Shown piece after piece: positions 17,790 through 25,663 of a stretch of 64,000 bases of DNA. A program made the position numbers and the translations under genes. The notes beneath the pieces were generated by a model, which saw only the letters and a program-made list of their open reading frames with translations, did no database searches and was not told the DNA's origin. Within the stretch, counting starts at the first letter, position 1. The number at the start of each line of letters is the position of its first letter. This DNA is from DYJE01 sp041660385 (lineage in GTDB: Bacteria > Desulfobacterota > Desulfobacteria > Desulfobacterales > Desulfolunaceae), in contig JBAZWJ010000029.1 in the NCBI GenBank assembly GCA_041660385.1, positions 7,369 to 71,368 on the forward strand. The letters run 5' to 3'.

Positions 17790-18818
17790 TTACGGTCTGA
17801 TCACAACCTTCATCTGATTCGGTGAAAGTGAAGACAGGCATTCGAACACGGCCTGGACGTCATTAAAACCGATCGTTTTCGTCACCATGCTTTCCACGAC
17901 AAGGCGTTTTTCAGCGATATATTTCAGAGCAGTGTCAAATTCGTCCGTTGTGTATGCGAAAGCGCCCACTGTGTTGATTTCCTTGATCACGGAAAGGATC
18001 GTGGGAATCTGCTGCATGGCAAAGCTGATTCCGGCAAGGACGAGAGTGCCTCGGGGTTTCAAGGCTGAAAGAGCAGTGTGGTAACCCTTGTCTTTGGCCG
18101 ATGTTTCGATGGCGGCGTCAAATCCTCCGGCTGATAATTTCTTGAGCTTGCGTCCAAGATCAGGATCACTTCCGTCAAGCACTGCGTCCACGTCGCCTTT
18201 GCCTTCTGCAAATGTTTTTCTGAACGCATCCACTTCGGTCAAAACAACGAGAGACGCTCCGGCAAGCCGAGCCCAGGCTGCGGCAAGAACGCCGATGGGG
18301 CCGCCTCCGGTGATGAGAACACGGGAGCCCACGACAAGCCCTGATTGGTGAACGGCGTGAAGGGCCACGGCGGCCGGTTCGATCATCACCGCCTGGGTAT
18401 CTGAAACGGAATCCGGCAGGATTCTTACCATGTCGGGCCTGATCATCATGGTTTCCGCATAGGCTCCAGGGCTGTTGTTACCGGGAGTGGGGCGTTTCAT
18501 GCCCTGAAGGCAGAGATGGTTTGAACCGGAAAGGCAGCTTGCGCATGATCCGCAGGGGTTGACCGGCAGGGCTGTGATCCGTGTCCCGATGGCAAGATCA
18601 GTCCGTGTGCCCGGATCAACCACCGTTCCGCAGAACTCATGGCCTAAAATCAATCCGGGTTTGCCGTCCATTCCAAGGCCCGATTCCCAGTAATGGAGAT
18701 CCGATCCGCAGATGCCGCAGGCGGAAACGCTCATCCGCACCTGAACACCATCCGCTTCCGGCTCAGGGATGTCCACCACATTCAATACCCTTGGGCTTTC
18801 CAGTCGTATGGTTCTCAT
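17790..18818 (-). CDS. Zinc-dependent alcohol dehydrogenase (medium-chain, threonine/sorbitol dehydrogenase-like)
   Basis: NAD(P)-dependent oxidation of an alcohol or polyol. The 342-residue protein shows the catalytic-zinc region CGICGSDLHYWE, the GHEFCGTVV motif, a structural-zinc four-cysteine loop (CGSCASCLSG...C) and a Rossmann segment VLITGGGPIGVLAAAWARLAG. The start at ATG 18818 has AAGGAGA upstream and overlaps the stop of the preceding molybdopterin oxidoreductase gene as ATGA (18815-18818), so the two are translationally coupled. An in-frame upstream GTG/ATG inside that gene (to 18890) is not needed. The pairing suggests an alcohol-to-aldehyde-to-acid route, with the molybdo-enzyme acting on the same pathway; substrate is unknown. 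Confidence 0.92.
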   Translation of the reverse strand: MRTIRLESPRVLNVVDIPEPEADGVQVRMSVSACGICGSDLHYWESGLGMDGKPGLILGHEFCGTVVDPGTRTDLAIGTRITALPVNPCGSCASCLSGSNHLCLQGMKRPTPGNNSPGAYAETMMIRPDMVRILPDSVSDTQAVMIEPAAVALHAVHQSGLVVGSRVLITGGGPIGVLAAAWARLAGASLVVLTEVDAFRKTFAEGKGDVDAVLDGSDPDLGRKLKKLSAGGFDAAIETSAKDKGYHTALSALKPRGTLVLAGISFAMQQIPTILSVIKEINTVGAFAYTTDEFDTALKYIAEKRLVVESMVTKTIGFNDVQAVFECLSSLSPNQMKVVIRP

Positions 18819-20917
18819 GATCGCATCTCCTTCTTTTTTTCTACACGGCAGAGCAGGGCTTTGATGGGAACCGACGCCGTCACCGGGCAAAGTGGCTTGT
18901 CGTCGGTGATGATGTTGATGTTGATCTTTTCCCAGCCGTCTTTTTCGCCGTACCAGAACCCGTGGGGGGCATGAACCACACCGGGATGTATGTGGCTGTC
19001 AAAGGTGGTTTTGATGTCCACACGGCCTCGCGGAGACACCAGATCCACCCATTCGCCTTCGGCAATTCCCAGTGATCCAGCCGTATCGGGATGAATCTGA
19101 AGAAGGGGATCGGGCGTCCGTTTTTTTAAGGACGGAATATTCCGGTGTGACGAATGGTAAAACACGATGTTGCGGCCGCCGGTGGTGAGGATCAGGGGGA
19201 AAGCGGACAGCAGTTCGGGACTGCTCACCGGGCTTTCTCCAGGCTCCCGGAACACGGGCAGGGGAGAAATTCCCATGGCTTTCAAGTATTCTGCGTACAG
19301 CTCCACCTTGCGTGACGGGGTTTTGAAGCCGCCTTTTTTTTCATGGGTTTTATAGGTGAGAGGTGTGGCGAAAACCCCCATGGTCTTGAATGTTTCGAAG
19401 GTAAGACCGGTGGGCTCCAGGCGATGGTCCAGAGCTCCTTCAATGGTTTTAAAATAGCCGTCCAGATTCATCTTCTTTGCCAGATCAATCATGATCTGTT
19501 TTTCGTCACGGCAGTCCGGCTGGGGTTCCACGCATTTGATCTGACTGAACACATGGTTTTTCATCAGAAGGTCTTCCACATCGTCCCGCTCGGACCAGTG
19601 GGCCGGAGGCAGGATGATGTCGGCCAGATCCGTGGTGGGGGTGTGAAAATAATCCACGGCAAAAAGAAAATCAACGGATGAGAGAACGTTTGAAACTCGC
19701 CGGGAATTGGGATAGGCACAGACGCTGTTGTTGGCGAAAAGGCCCAGGGTTTTTACCGGATAGGGTTTCCCTTCTTCAATGGCCGGCCACACGGTCTGGG
19801 GCGCGCAAGGAATGGGAATGAACTGGAGCAAGGGATAGGTGTCCAGTCCCAGTTTTTTTTGGGTCACTTCGGGCGGGAGGTGGGTCATGGGGCTGTAGTC
19901 CGGTCCGTAGCAGCTCCGGCGCTTCGTGGGCGGTGTGCAGTTCAGATTACCTCCAGCCACATCAAGATTCCCGGTGATGGCGGAAATAATGGTAAGAGCC
20001 CTTGCCAGATCAAAGGCGTCGTTGGCCTGACAGACGCCGCCCATGCCGGGACCGATGCAGGCCGGGCCGCTCTGGGCAAAACACACGGCTGCATCGATGA
20101 TTTTTTGAGCAGGTATCCAGGTGATCGTCGAGCATCGTTCTGGAGTAAATTCCGCCACATGCTCTTTCAGCTGATCGAATCCGGTGGTCCAGCGTTCCAC
20201 GAAATCTTTGTCAAACAGATTCTTTTCAATGATCACATGGATGAAACAAAGGGCCAGAGCCACATCGGTTCCCGGCCTGATCTGGAGAAAATGATCGGCC
20301 TTTTCCGCAAACCGTGTGCGCCGTGGGTCGATGACGATGAGCTTTGATCCTTTTTTCAGACCATCGTTGATGTCGTAAAGGTAAAGTCCGGGCCAGGATG
20401 CTTCGGGATTGTGGGCCCAGAGAATCATGCACCGGCTCTGGGCGTAATCGGGGTCCACCATGCCGAATCCGCAGGTGGCACCGCTTCCCACCACAATGGG
20501 CCCGCCGCTCATGTTGGATGGAGCCATATAATTCGGAGATCCGAACAGGGTGAGAAACCAGTTCAGGTAAGGCGCCATGCCCCGGGTTGTTCCCGTGCCG
20601 AACACCACCGATTCCGCTCCCCATCGTTCACGGCTGGCCAGCATCCGTTCGCCGATCCGGTCAAGGGCCTGGTCCCAGGTAATGGCCGTAACGCTTCCGC
20701 TTTTACTGCGCTTGTCTCTGGCAAGGGGTTGTCTGATCCGTTCCGGGTGGTAAACAAGCTCCATCACGGCCCGGCCTTTGGGGCAGATGTAGCCGTGGCT
20801 GAACGGATGATTTTTGTCGCCTTTGATCCCCGTGATTTTTCCGTCGGCCACAGACACAAGCACTCCGCAACGGGAATGGCATTCAAAACAGATGGTTTTT
20901 ATCGTTGTTTCACTCAT
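18815..20917 (-). CDS. Molybdopterin-dependent oxidoreductase, second copy
   Basis: A 700-residue Mo/W bis-molybdopterin enzyme without a Tat signal. The N-terminus carries a 4Fe-4S site C10-x2-C13-x3-C17-x27-C45 followed by PKG. A Cys in the GSGATCGFG stretch is a candidate metal ligand, unlike the paralogue at 3777, which has none at the corresponding place. The C-terminal barrel contains LILTTGGRNIVFYHSSHRN. The start at ATG 20917 follows GGAGGTAACC; an upstream ATG (20974) would lie in the operator region. It leads a two-gene operon with the alcohol dehydrogenase. Relatives include acetylene hydratase, thiosulfate/polysulfide reductase and aldehyde-oxidising enzymes; sequence alone does not decide. 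Confidence 0.9.
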   Translation of the reverse strand: MSETTIKTICFECHSRCGVLVSVADGKITGIKGDKNHPFSHGYICPKGRAVMELVYHPERIRQPLARDKRSKSGSVTAITWDQALDRIGERMLASRERWGAESVVFGTGTTRGMAPYLNWFLTLFGSPNYMAPSNMSGGPIVVGSGATCGFGMVDPDYAQSRCMILWAHNPEASWPGLYLYDINDGLKKGSKLIVIDPRRTRFAEKADHFLQIRPGTDVALALCFIHVIIEKNLFDKDFVERWTTGFDQLKEHVAEFTPERCSTITWIPAQKIIDAAVCFAQSGPACIGPGMGGVCQANDAFDLARALTIISAITGNLDVAGGNLNCTPPTKRRSCYGPDYSPMTHLPPEVTQKKLGLDTYPLLQFIPIPCAPQTVWPAIEEGKPYPVKTLGLFANNSVCAYPNSRRVSNVLSSVDFLFAVDYFHTPTTDLADIILPPAHWSERDDVEDLLMKNHVFSQIKCVEPQPDCRDEKQIMIDLAKKMNLDGYFKTIEGALDHRLEPTGLTFETFKTMGVFATPLTYKTHEKKGGFKTPSRKVELYAEYLKAMGISPLPVFREPGESPVSSPELLSAFPLILTTGGRNIVFYHSSHRNIPSLKKRTPDPLLQIHPDTAGSLGIAEGEWVDLVSPRGRVDIKTTFDSHIHPGVVHAPHGFWYGEKDGWEKININIITDDKPLCPVTASVPIKALLCRVEKKKEMRS

Positions 20918-20972
20918 GGTTACCTCCGATGCGGCTTGTGTGTGCCGGAAATGGTTTTTAATAATGGTTTGC

Positions 20973-21013
20973 ATTGTTCAAACAATATTGATTTATTGTT
21001 CGTACAATGTCAA
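20973..21013 (-). promoter_or_regulatory. Promoter with two tandem operators before the molybdopterin oxidoreductase/ADH operon
   Basis: On the minus strand TTGACA (21013-21008) is followed after 17 bases by CAATAT (20990-20985). Two 14-bp inverted repeats of form ATTGT-n4-ACAAT lie at 20995-21008 (inside the spacer) and 20973-20986 (over the -10 and start), with centres 22 bp apart, that is two helical turns. This spacing favours cooperative binding of a dimeric repressor. TetR (16968) and GntR (21502) are both near enough to be the regulator. Confidence 0.75.
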
Positions 21014-21069
21014 GATGATATTTAGAATTGACATGACGGGGCGTTGATGTATAGCAGCTTATAGTGTTT

Positions 21070-21293
21070 TGCCCCAACGGGGCTGCGGCATAAAGCCCAG
21101 GGTTGCGGCGAAAGCCGCTACCCTGGGACATTTCCGATTATGATTTTCAACCCCAACGGGGTTGCGTAACATTCCCATGAATCGCCAATATCCGGACGCA
21201 ACCCCGTTGGGGTTGGGGATGTGCGCACAGTGATCCCAGGGTAGCGGCGTTGCCGCAACCCTGGGCTATGATACGGAATCCCGTTGGGATTCG
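21070..21293. repeat. Nested palindromic repeat block (CCCAACGGGG / CCCAGGGT families)
   Basis: Six units are arranged symmetrically: CCCCAACGGGG (21072), a stem-loop with CCCAGGGTTGCGGC...GCCGCTACCCTGGG (21096-21126), CCCCAACGGGGTTGCG (21151), then the mirror series GCAACCCCGTTGGGG (21198), CCCAGGGTAGCGGC...GCCGCAACCCTGGG (21235-21266) and AATCCCGTTGGGATT (21278-21292). The order A-B-C / C'-B'-A' makes the entire ~220 bases one large inverted repeat of hairpins. No coding frame of interest lies within. The rest of 21014-21501 carries another repeat copy (21410-21460). Confidence 0.85.
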
Positions 21294-21409
21294 ATGCGGA
21301 TTGTATCATTGAATGCCTTAGCCTGACGACTATGCCCTTCCGGGGGCCAGATTTTAAAAATCTGGACAAATCGGAATTGATTCATTCGACCAGAGAGCAT
21401 AAATAAAAA

Positions 21410-21460
21410 CCTGTTTGTCAAACTTTTTAAAAGTTTGGCCCCCGGCAGGGCCACCGGAGG
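21410..21460. repeat. Dispersed repeat, copy 1 (AAACTTTTTAAAAGTTT plus CGGCAGGGCC)
   Basis: About 51 bases: ACCTGTTTGTCAAAC, an A/T palindrome around AAAAGTTT, then a GC-rich CCCGGCAGGGCC end. The same unit, inverted and with few differences, stands at 54215-54265. Confidence 0.8.
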
Positions 21461-21501
21461 TTATGAATTGAAAATAAAGCATAACCACGAAAGGTTATAA
21501 A

Positions 21502-22248
21502 ATGAATAAAGACACCCCATCGGTACAGGATATCGTGGATCAGCTGCTTCAGCAGATTTACTTGAAAAAACTCAAGCCCGAAGAGAAACTTCCGCCGTTC
21601 CGAAGTCATGCCGGTGAGCTGGGTGTGGACCCCGCATCGCTCCGGGCAGCTTTGAAGCAGCTTGAAACCATGAACCTCCTGGACATCCGGCGAAGTGACG
21701 GAACTTATGTGAAACCCTTCACCCAGAATGCGGGCCTTGATTTCTTGTCCCGCCTTTTTTCAATCAAGCCACCGAAGGACGACGACAGTGTGGTGGATGA
21801 CTTCCTGGTGGACGAGGCCCTGGCGTTCTGGAACATGGTTTTCCCTGAAATCCTGGTTGTGGCCAGCCGGAACATGTCTCCCCTTGATGTGAAATCCTTC
21901 ATCGAAATCATCGACCGCCAGATTGCGGATGTGGACACGGTGGAAACCCTTGTGGTCCTGGATATTGAGCTTCAGGACAGAATCGCCGAAAAGGCCAACA
22001 ACATGGTTGTTACCCTTATGTTCAACTCGTTGAAACCGTTGAGAATCAGGCTCACGGATTTTTTCTACAGCAAACTCACCCGTGACACACGTCTCCACTT
22101 TCTGTCTATGAAGAAAAAAGGCCTCTACCGACAGATGAGCGGTGATCTGGATCTTAAATGGTCGGCGGAAGAGCATAGGAAAACCCTTGAATCCTACCGG
22201 ATGACCATTCGAGAGGAGATGATGAAGAAGATGATCAGTGAAAAATGA
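21502..22248 (+). CDS. GntR family transcriptional regulator (FadR-like)
   Basis: A 248-residue regulator. Residues ~1-75 form the GntR winged helix: VDQLLQQIYLKKLKPEEKLP, then LGVDPASLRAALKQLETMNLL and the wing RRSDGTYVKP. The remaining ~170 residues are mostly helical and of the length seen in FadR/VanR-type ligand domains that bind carboxylates or acyl-CoA. It is transcribed away from the molybdopterin oxidoreductase operon, with the nested repeat block between them, and ends in a strong terminator. It may control that operon; the operators there (TTGT...ACAA) are compatible with GntR as well as TetR proteins. Confidence 0.9.
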   Translation: MNKDTPSVQDIVDQLLQQIYLKKLKPEEKLPPFRSHAGELGVDPASLRAALKQLETMNLLDIRRSDGTYVKPFTQNAGLDFLSRLFSIKPPKDDDSVVDDFLVDEALAFWNMVFPEILVVASRNMSPLDVKSFIEIIDRQIADVDTVETLVVLDIELQDRIAEKANNMVVTLMFNSLKPLRIRLTDFFYSKLTRDTRLHFLSMKKKGLYRQMSGDLDLKWSAEEHRKTLESYRMTIREEMMKKMISEK

Positions 22249-22276
22249 GAATAGTACGGCGTTGTAAAAGCTTTCC

Positions 22277-22309
22277 AAGCCGGTGTTTAGAAAAACACCG
22301 GCTTTTTTT
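22277..22309 (+). terminator. Rho-independent terminator after the GntR gene
   Basis: The stem AAGCCGGTGTTT / AAACACCGGCTT with an AGAA loop is followed by a run of seven T. It works for the plus strand; read on the minus strand there is no T run after the stem. Confidence 0.92.
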
Positions 22310-22331
22310 ATTGAATCGTGTCGTGTCTCAT

Positions 22332-22655
22332 TTATCTCAACCTTGAACATTGATAGGCCTTTTCAAGCTTTTTCCTGTTGCCCGAGCAGCGCATCTGATT
22401 TGCAGTGTGTTTTTTTTCATCATTAAGGATCGAAAGGGTCTTGCTGATTTCATTGGATACAATCGATAAGTGATCGCTTAGTGACTCCGGTGATATTTCA
22501 AAGGCATCCCCCATGTGTTGTATAATCACTTCGCATTCCTGGACAATTCGGATTACATTTTCCCTGTACATTCCAAGAGCCGGAAGTCCGATTTTAAGCG
22601 GTTGCGCGTGTTGTGATAGGGCTTCAGCGATACGATGTTTGAAATCTTCTTTCAT
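22332..22655 (-). CDS. Small protein at the end of the flagellar operon, FliT-like in position
   Basis: A 107-residue, largely helical protein that I do not recognise by sequence. It starts 17 bases after the fliD stop, on the same strand, where many flagellar operons carry fliS or fliT chaperone genes. No membrane segment or signal is visible; the last 25 residues are basic. A role as a chaperone for FliD or another late substrate is an inference from position and size only. Confidence is high that it is a gene, because AAGGAGCT precedes the ATG, and low for function. Confidence 0.65.
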   Translation of the reverse strand: MKEDFKHRIAEALSQHAQPLKIGLPALGMYRENVIRIVQECEVIIQHMGDAFEISPESLSDHLSIVSNEISKTLSILNDEKKHTANQMRCSGNRKKLEKAYQCSRLR

Positions 22656-22672
22656 AGATAAGCTCCTTATTA

Positions 22673-24082
22673 TTATGAGTTGATCGTGGAAACGGTGTCG
22701 ATCATGGATTCTACGGCTGTTTTAAGGGATTCCAGTTCAGCGAGTTTTGATTCCAATGTATTGTAATAATCCCAGAGACGCTCTTCCCGCTTGTCGATGA
22801 GGAGTTGTTTGGATTCGATTTCATCATCAAGTTTATCTATGGATTCCTGATATGAATCTGTGCGGCTTTCAAGGATACCGCCGGACTGGGTGTAAGATTC
22901 CAGATAATCGTAGAGTTTTACGGCCAAGCCCTCGTTGCCTTCATCGTCACTGGTAAAAAAGGAGACGATGTCTTCTTCATTATCTTCGATGATGTCGCTG
23001 AATGTGTCCAAATCGAAATCCAGTGTTCCATCGTCGGTCAATTCAATGCCCAGGGCAGAAAGGCTGTTTACAGAGTCTGATACACCATCCACCGTCGTTT
23101 TTAGAAGATTAACAACGCCGTTTTTGATGATGGTTGCACTGTAGTCTCCAAATAGCGTTCCTGAATCTCCCGAGTCAGAATCGAAGTATTGTTCTTCGCC
23201 AAACACTGAAATCATGTTGTTGTATGCATCTACAAACGCCTGTAACGCACTTTCCATGCCGCTGTATTGTTTTTTTACTTCAACAGTGACGCTGCTTTCT
23301 TCTTCGTCTTCATCCGTTTTGACAAGCGTGAACGTTACTCCATTAATCAAATCATCAATGGTGTTTTCGCTTCGTTCAATATCGAGTCCATTGAACGTAA
23401 AAGAAGCTTTTTCCGCTGCCTGAGAAATATCCATAGACTGGTTTTCAGGATCGGAATAAAGCCTTGATAGGCCGTTTGTATCGCTTGTGGAACCGTCGCC
23501 GTCTTCCTTTATAGAAAAATTGATCGATTCTCCGGTGCTGTCAGCCGTGAGCGACAATGCGTATTTGTTGTCGGATAATTGGATGATAGTGGCAGAAACA
23601 CCGGAGTCCGATTCGTTTATGGCTTCGGCTATTCCTTCCAGCGTGTTATTTGTCGAATCAATGGTTATTTCTGTTGATTCGTTGTCCCCTGTTCCTATGG
23701 AAAGGGTTCCTGTTCCAATTTTCTCATCGGTTGAAGTAAAACCATCGTAGCTGTTAATGATTTCCGTTTTTGCGATATTTTTAACCGTGATGCTGTAAGA
23801 GCCTGTATTCGCATCGTCATCGGCGCTGACTTTGAGGATGTCGCTGTCGCTGGTCGTGGCCGAATAAGATATGAATTCTGTGGGGTCACTTAGTGTTTCC
23901 ATGGTTTCCTGCAAGGTGGCCAGGACCGATGTGATGGAACCGTAAGACGATATCTTGGCTTCGTAGTCGCTCTGTTTTGCTTGAAGATTGTAAATCGGCT
24001 GTTTCTCCACCTCAATGGTAGCATTTATGATGGATTCGTAGTCTATTCCGGAAATGAGTCCCGATGTTGCTGAAATGGACAT
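22673..24082 (-). CDS. fliD: Flagellar hook-associated protein 2, filament cap
   Basis: Caps the growing flagellar filament and folds incoming flagellin. The 469-residue protein starts with the FliD_N pattern (GLISGIDYESIINATIEVEK), has hypervariable Ser/Thr/Asp-rich middle domains (about 90-330) and ends in the helical FliD_C region with heptads (LDDEIESKQLLIDKREERLW). The coiled-coil ends are those expected to mediate the cap multimer. GGGGGAAACC precedes the ATG. It lies 34 bases after flgL in a gene series flgD-flgE-flgK-flgL-fliD. No flagellin gene is present in the window. Confidence 0.93.
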   Translation of the reverse strand: MSISATSGLISGIDYESIINATIEVEKQPIYNLQAKQSDYEAKISSYGSITSVLATLQETMETLSDPTEFISYSATTSDSDILKVSADDDANTGSYSITVKNIAKTEIINSYDGFTSTDEKIGTGTLSIGTGDNESTEITIDSTNNTLEGIAEAINESDSGVSATIIQLSDNKYALSLTADSTGESINFSIKEDGDGSTSDTNGLSRLYSDPENQSMDISQAAEKASFTFNGLDIERSENTIDDLINGVTFTLVKTDEDEEESSVTVEVKKQYSGMESALQAFVDAYNNMISVFGEEQYFDSDSGDSGTLFGDYSATIIKNGVVNLLKTTVDGVSDSVNSLSALGIELTDDGTLDFDLDTFSDIIEDNEEDIVSFFTSDDEGNEGLAVKLYDYLESYTQSGGILESRTDSYQESIDKLDDEIESKQLLIDKREERLWDYYNTLESKLAELESLKTAVESMIDTVSTINS

Positions 24083-24116
24083 GATGGTTTCCCCCTTTTT
24101 TATTTGTTAGTTTTCG

Positions 24117-25649
24117 TTAAATATAGTCGAGTATGGATAATGATGTGACCTTCGAATAAGCTGAAAGAGCCGCTTCATATGCAGTTTGACGGGCTGACAG
24201 GTCCGATAGGCTCTTCACCATGTCCGTGTCTTCCGTTCCTCCTTTTTCTGTTTCAAGGTTGAGAAGAAGGGTGTCGATGACGCTGTCCCTGGTTTCCAGC
24301 AGATTTTCCTTGATACCTGCAAGGGAAATTTGGGTGGTGGTATGATCATACTGGGCGTTCAGGCGGGTGATGGCTCGGCTGATTCCGTCTGTGTTATCAT
24401 TTTTTAATGAATCTCGGAGATCAATCAGGCTCTGGAAAATTCCCCATGTGACGTCGTTAGCGCCTGAATAGGATGTTGCACCTGTATTATCGGCGCTGCT
24501 TCCGAATCCGATATCCTCTCCGATAGTGGTTCCATAGTTTGAACCCGATTCCCACAACAACGAAAGATCCGTAAGGGTTCCTCCGGCATCCGTGATGCTG
24601 AATGAAGCGGTGCTTTCATTGTAAATTACACTGTAATCCACAGCTGGCTGGGCTGTGACGTCGAATGTAACAGTCTGGGGGAGGGTTGATGATTCAATGG
24701 CAACGGTAAGATCTGCAAGATCATCACCGTCAAGATCAATGATCGCCTGGCTTTCATTGCTGTCGGCCATAAGATTTGCGGTGGTATAACCGCCGTTATC
24801 GGTTAAGACCCAGCCTGAGCCGTTCCAGTCAAGCTGAAACGGGCTGGTGCTTGCCTGAGTCAAAGATGCGTAATCCGCAACGTTCACCGTGGTGTCCACT
24901 CCCGTGGAGTTTGTAATGGAGGTCAGTCTGTATGGTGTCGCAGATGCTTCTTCCATGGCGCTTTCCATAACTTGGGCCAATTCCTGTGGGCTGTAGTCAC
25001 CTTCAGGAATGACAGCCGTCAATTGAGCAGAATTTGGATATTCTCTGAAATCAAGGTTCTGGTTTGTACTGTCTACACGTACTGTGCTGCTGAAAAATGC
25101 CTGATCTCCAGGAATACTTACATCGGCGTAAAAACTGCTTCCTGTGTTGATCTGAAAACTGTTGCTTTCTCCATTATACGTGACCGCTGTAGGCCAGATG
25201 TTGTTATCAAACGAAAAGGGTGCCGTGTCGGTGGCTTTCCCTGAAAAAAGGTACGACCCGTTGATCTTTGTGCCTGAAACGGTTTTGAGATTGAGGATAA
25301 TGTCGTTGATCTGTTCGGATACAGCCTGTCTGTCCACTGCACTCATGGTGGCGTTAACCATCTGGATGGCAGTATTCTTGGCAGTCTCAATGGTTTCCTG
25401 GACGTTGGCGAGCACTGTCTCTGTGTTGCTCAGCCAGGATGTGCCGGTGACGATGTTTCGTTTGATCTGGTTTATAGCTGAAATGGACGTGTCAGCTGAA
25501 AGAATCCGTGTGTATCCCGTGGGATCATCTGCGGCCCGGTTGATTTTTTTTCCGGTGGATACGTTTTCGGATATCTTCGTGAGTCTGTTGAGATTGGTGT
25601 TGATCTGTTCTATCCCCGATTGGTAAAGGGTTCTTGTTGCCACGCGCAT
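24117..25649 (-). CDS. flgL: Flagellar hook-filament junction protein
   Basis: Second junction protein between hook and filament. The 510-residue protein is longer than the enterobacterial form (about 317) because of an inserted surface domain (about 165-400) rich in Ser, Thr and Asp. The flagellin-like N-terminus (MRVATRTLYQSGIEQINTN, then ADDPTGYTRILSADTSI) and C-terminus (SLSDLSARQTAYEAALSAYS) are conserved. The start at ATG 25649 has GGAGG seven to ten bases upstream; the ATG fifteen bases earlier lies in the end of flgK territory. It follows flgK by 14 bases. Confidence 0.92.
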   Translation of the reverse strand: MRVATRTLYQSGIEQINTNLNRLTKISENVSTGKKINRAADDPTGYTRILSADTSISAINQIKRNIVTGTSWLSNTETVLANVQETIETAKNTAIQMVNATMSAVDRQAVSEQINDIILNLKTVSGTKINGSYLFSGKATDTAPFSFDNNIWPTAVTYNGESNSFQINTGSSFYADVSIPGDQAFFSSTVRVDSTNQNLDFREYPNSAQLTAVIPEGDYSPQELAQVMESAMEEASATPYRLTSITNSTGVDTTVNVADYASLTQASTSPFQLDWNGSGWVLTDNGGYTTANLMADSNESQAIIDLDGDDLADLTVAIESSTLPQTVTFDVTAQPAVDYSVIYNESTASFSITDAGGTLTDLSLLWESGSNYGTTIGEDIGFGSSADNTGATSYSGANDVTWGIFQSLIDLRDSLKNDNTDGISRAITRLNAQYDHTTTQISLAGIKENLLETRDSVIDTLLLNLETEKGGTEDTDMVKSLSDLSARQTAYEAALSAYSKVTSLSILDYI

Positions 25650-25663
25650 GGTATGTTCCTCCA

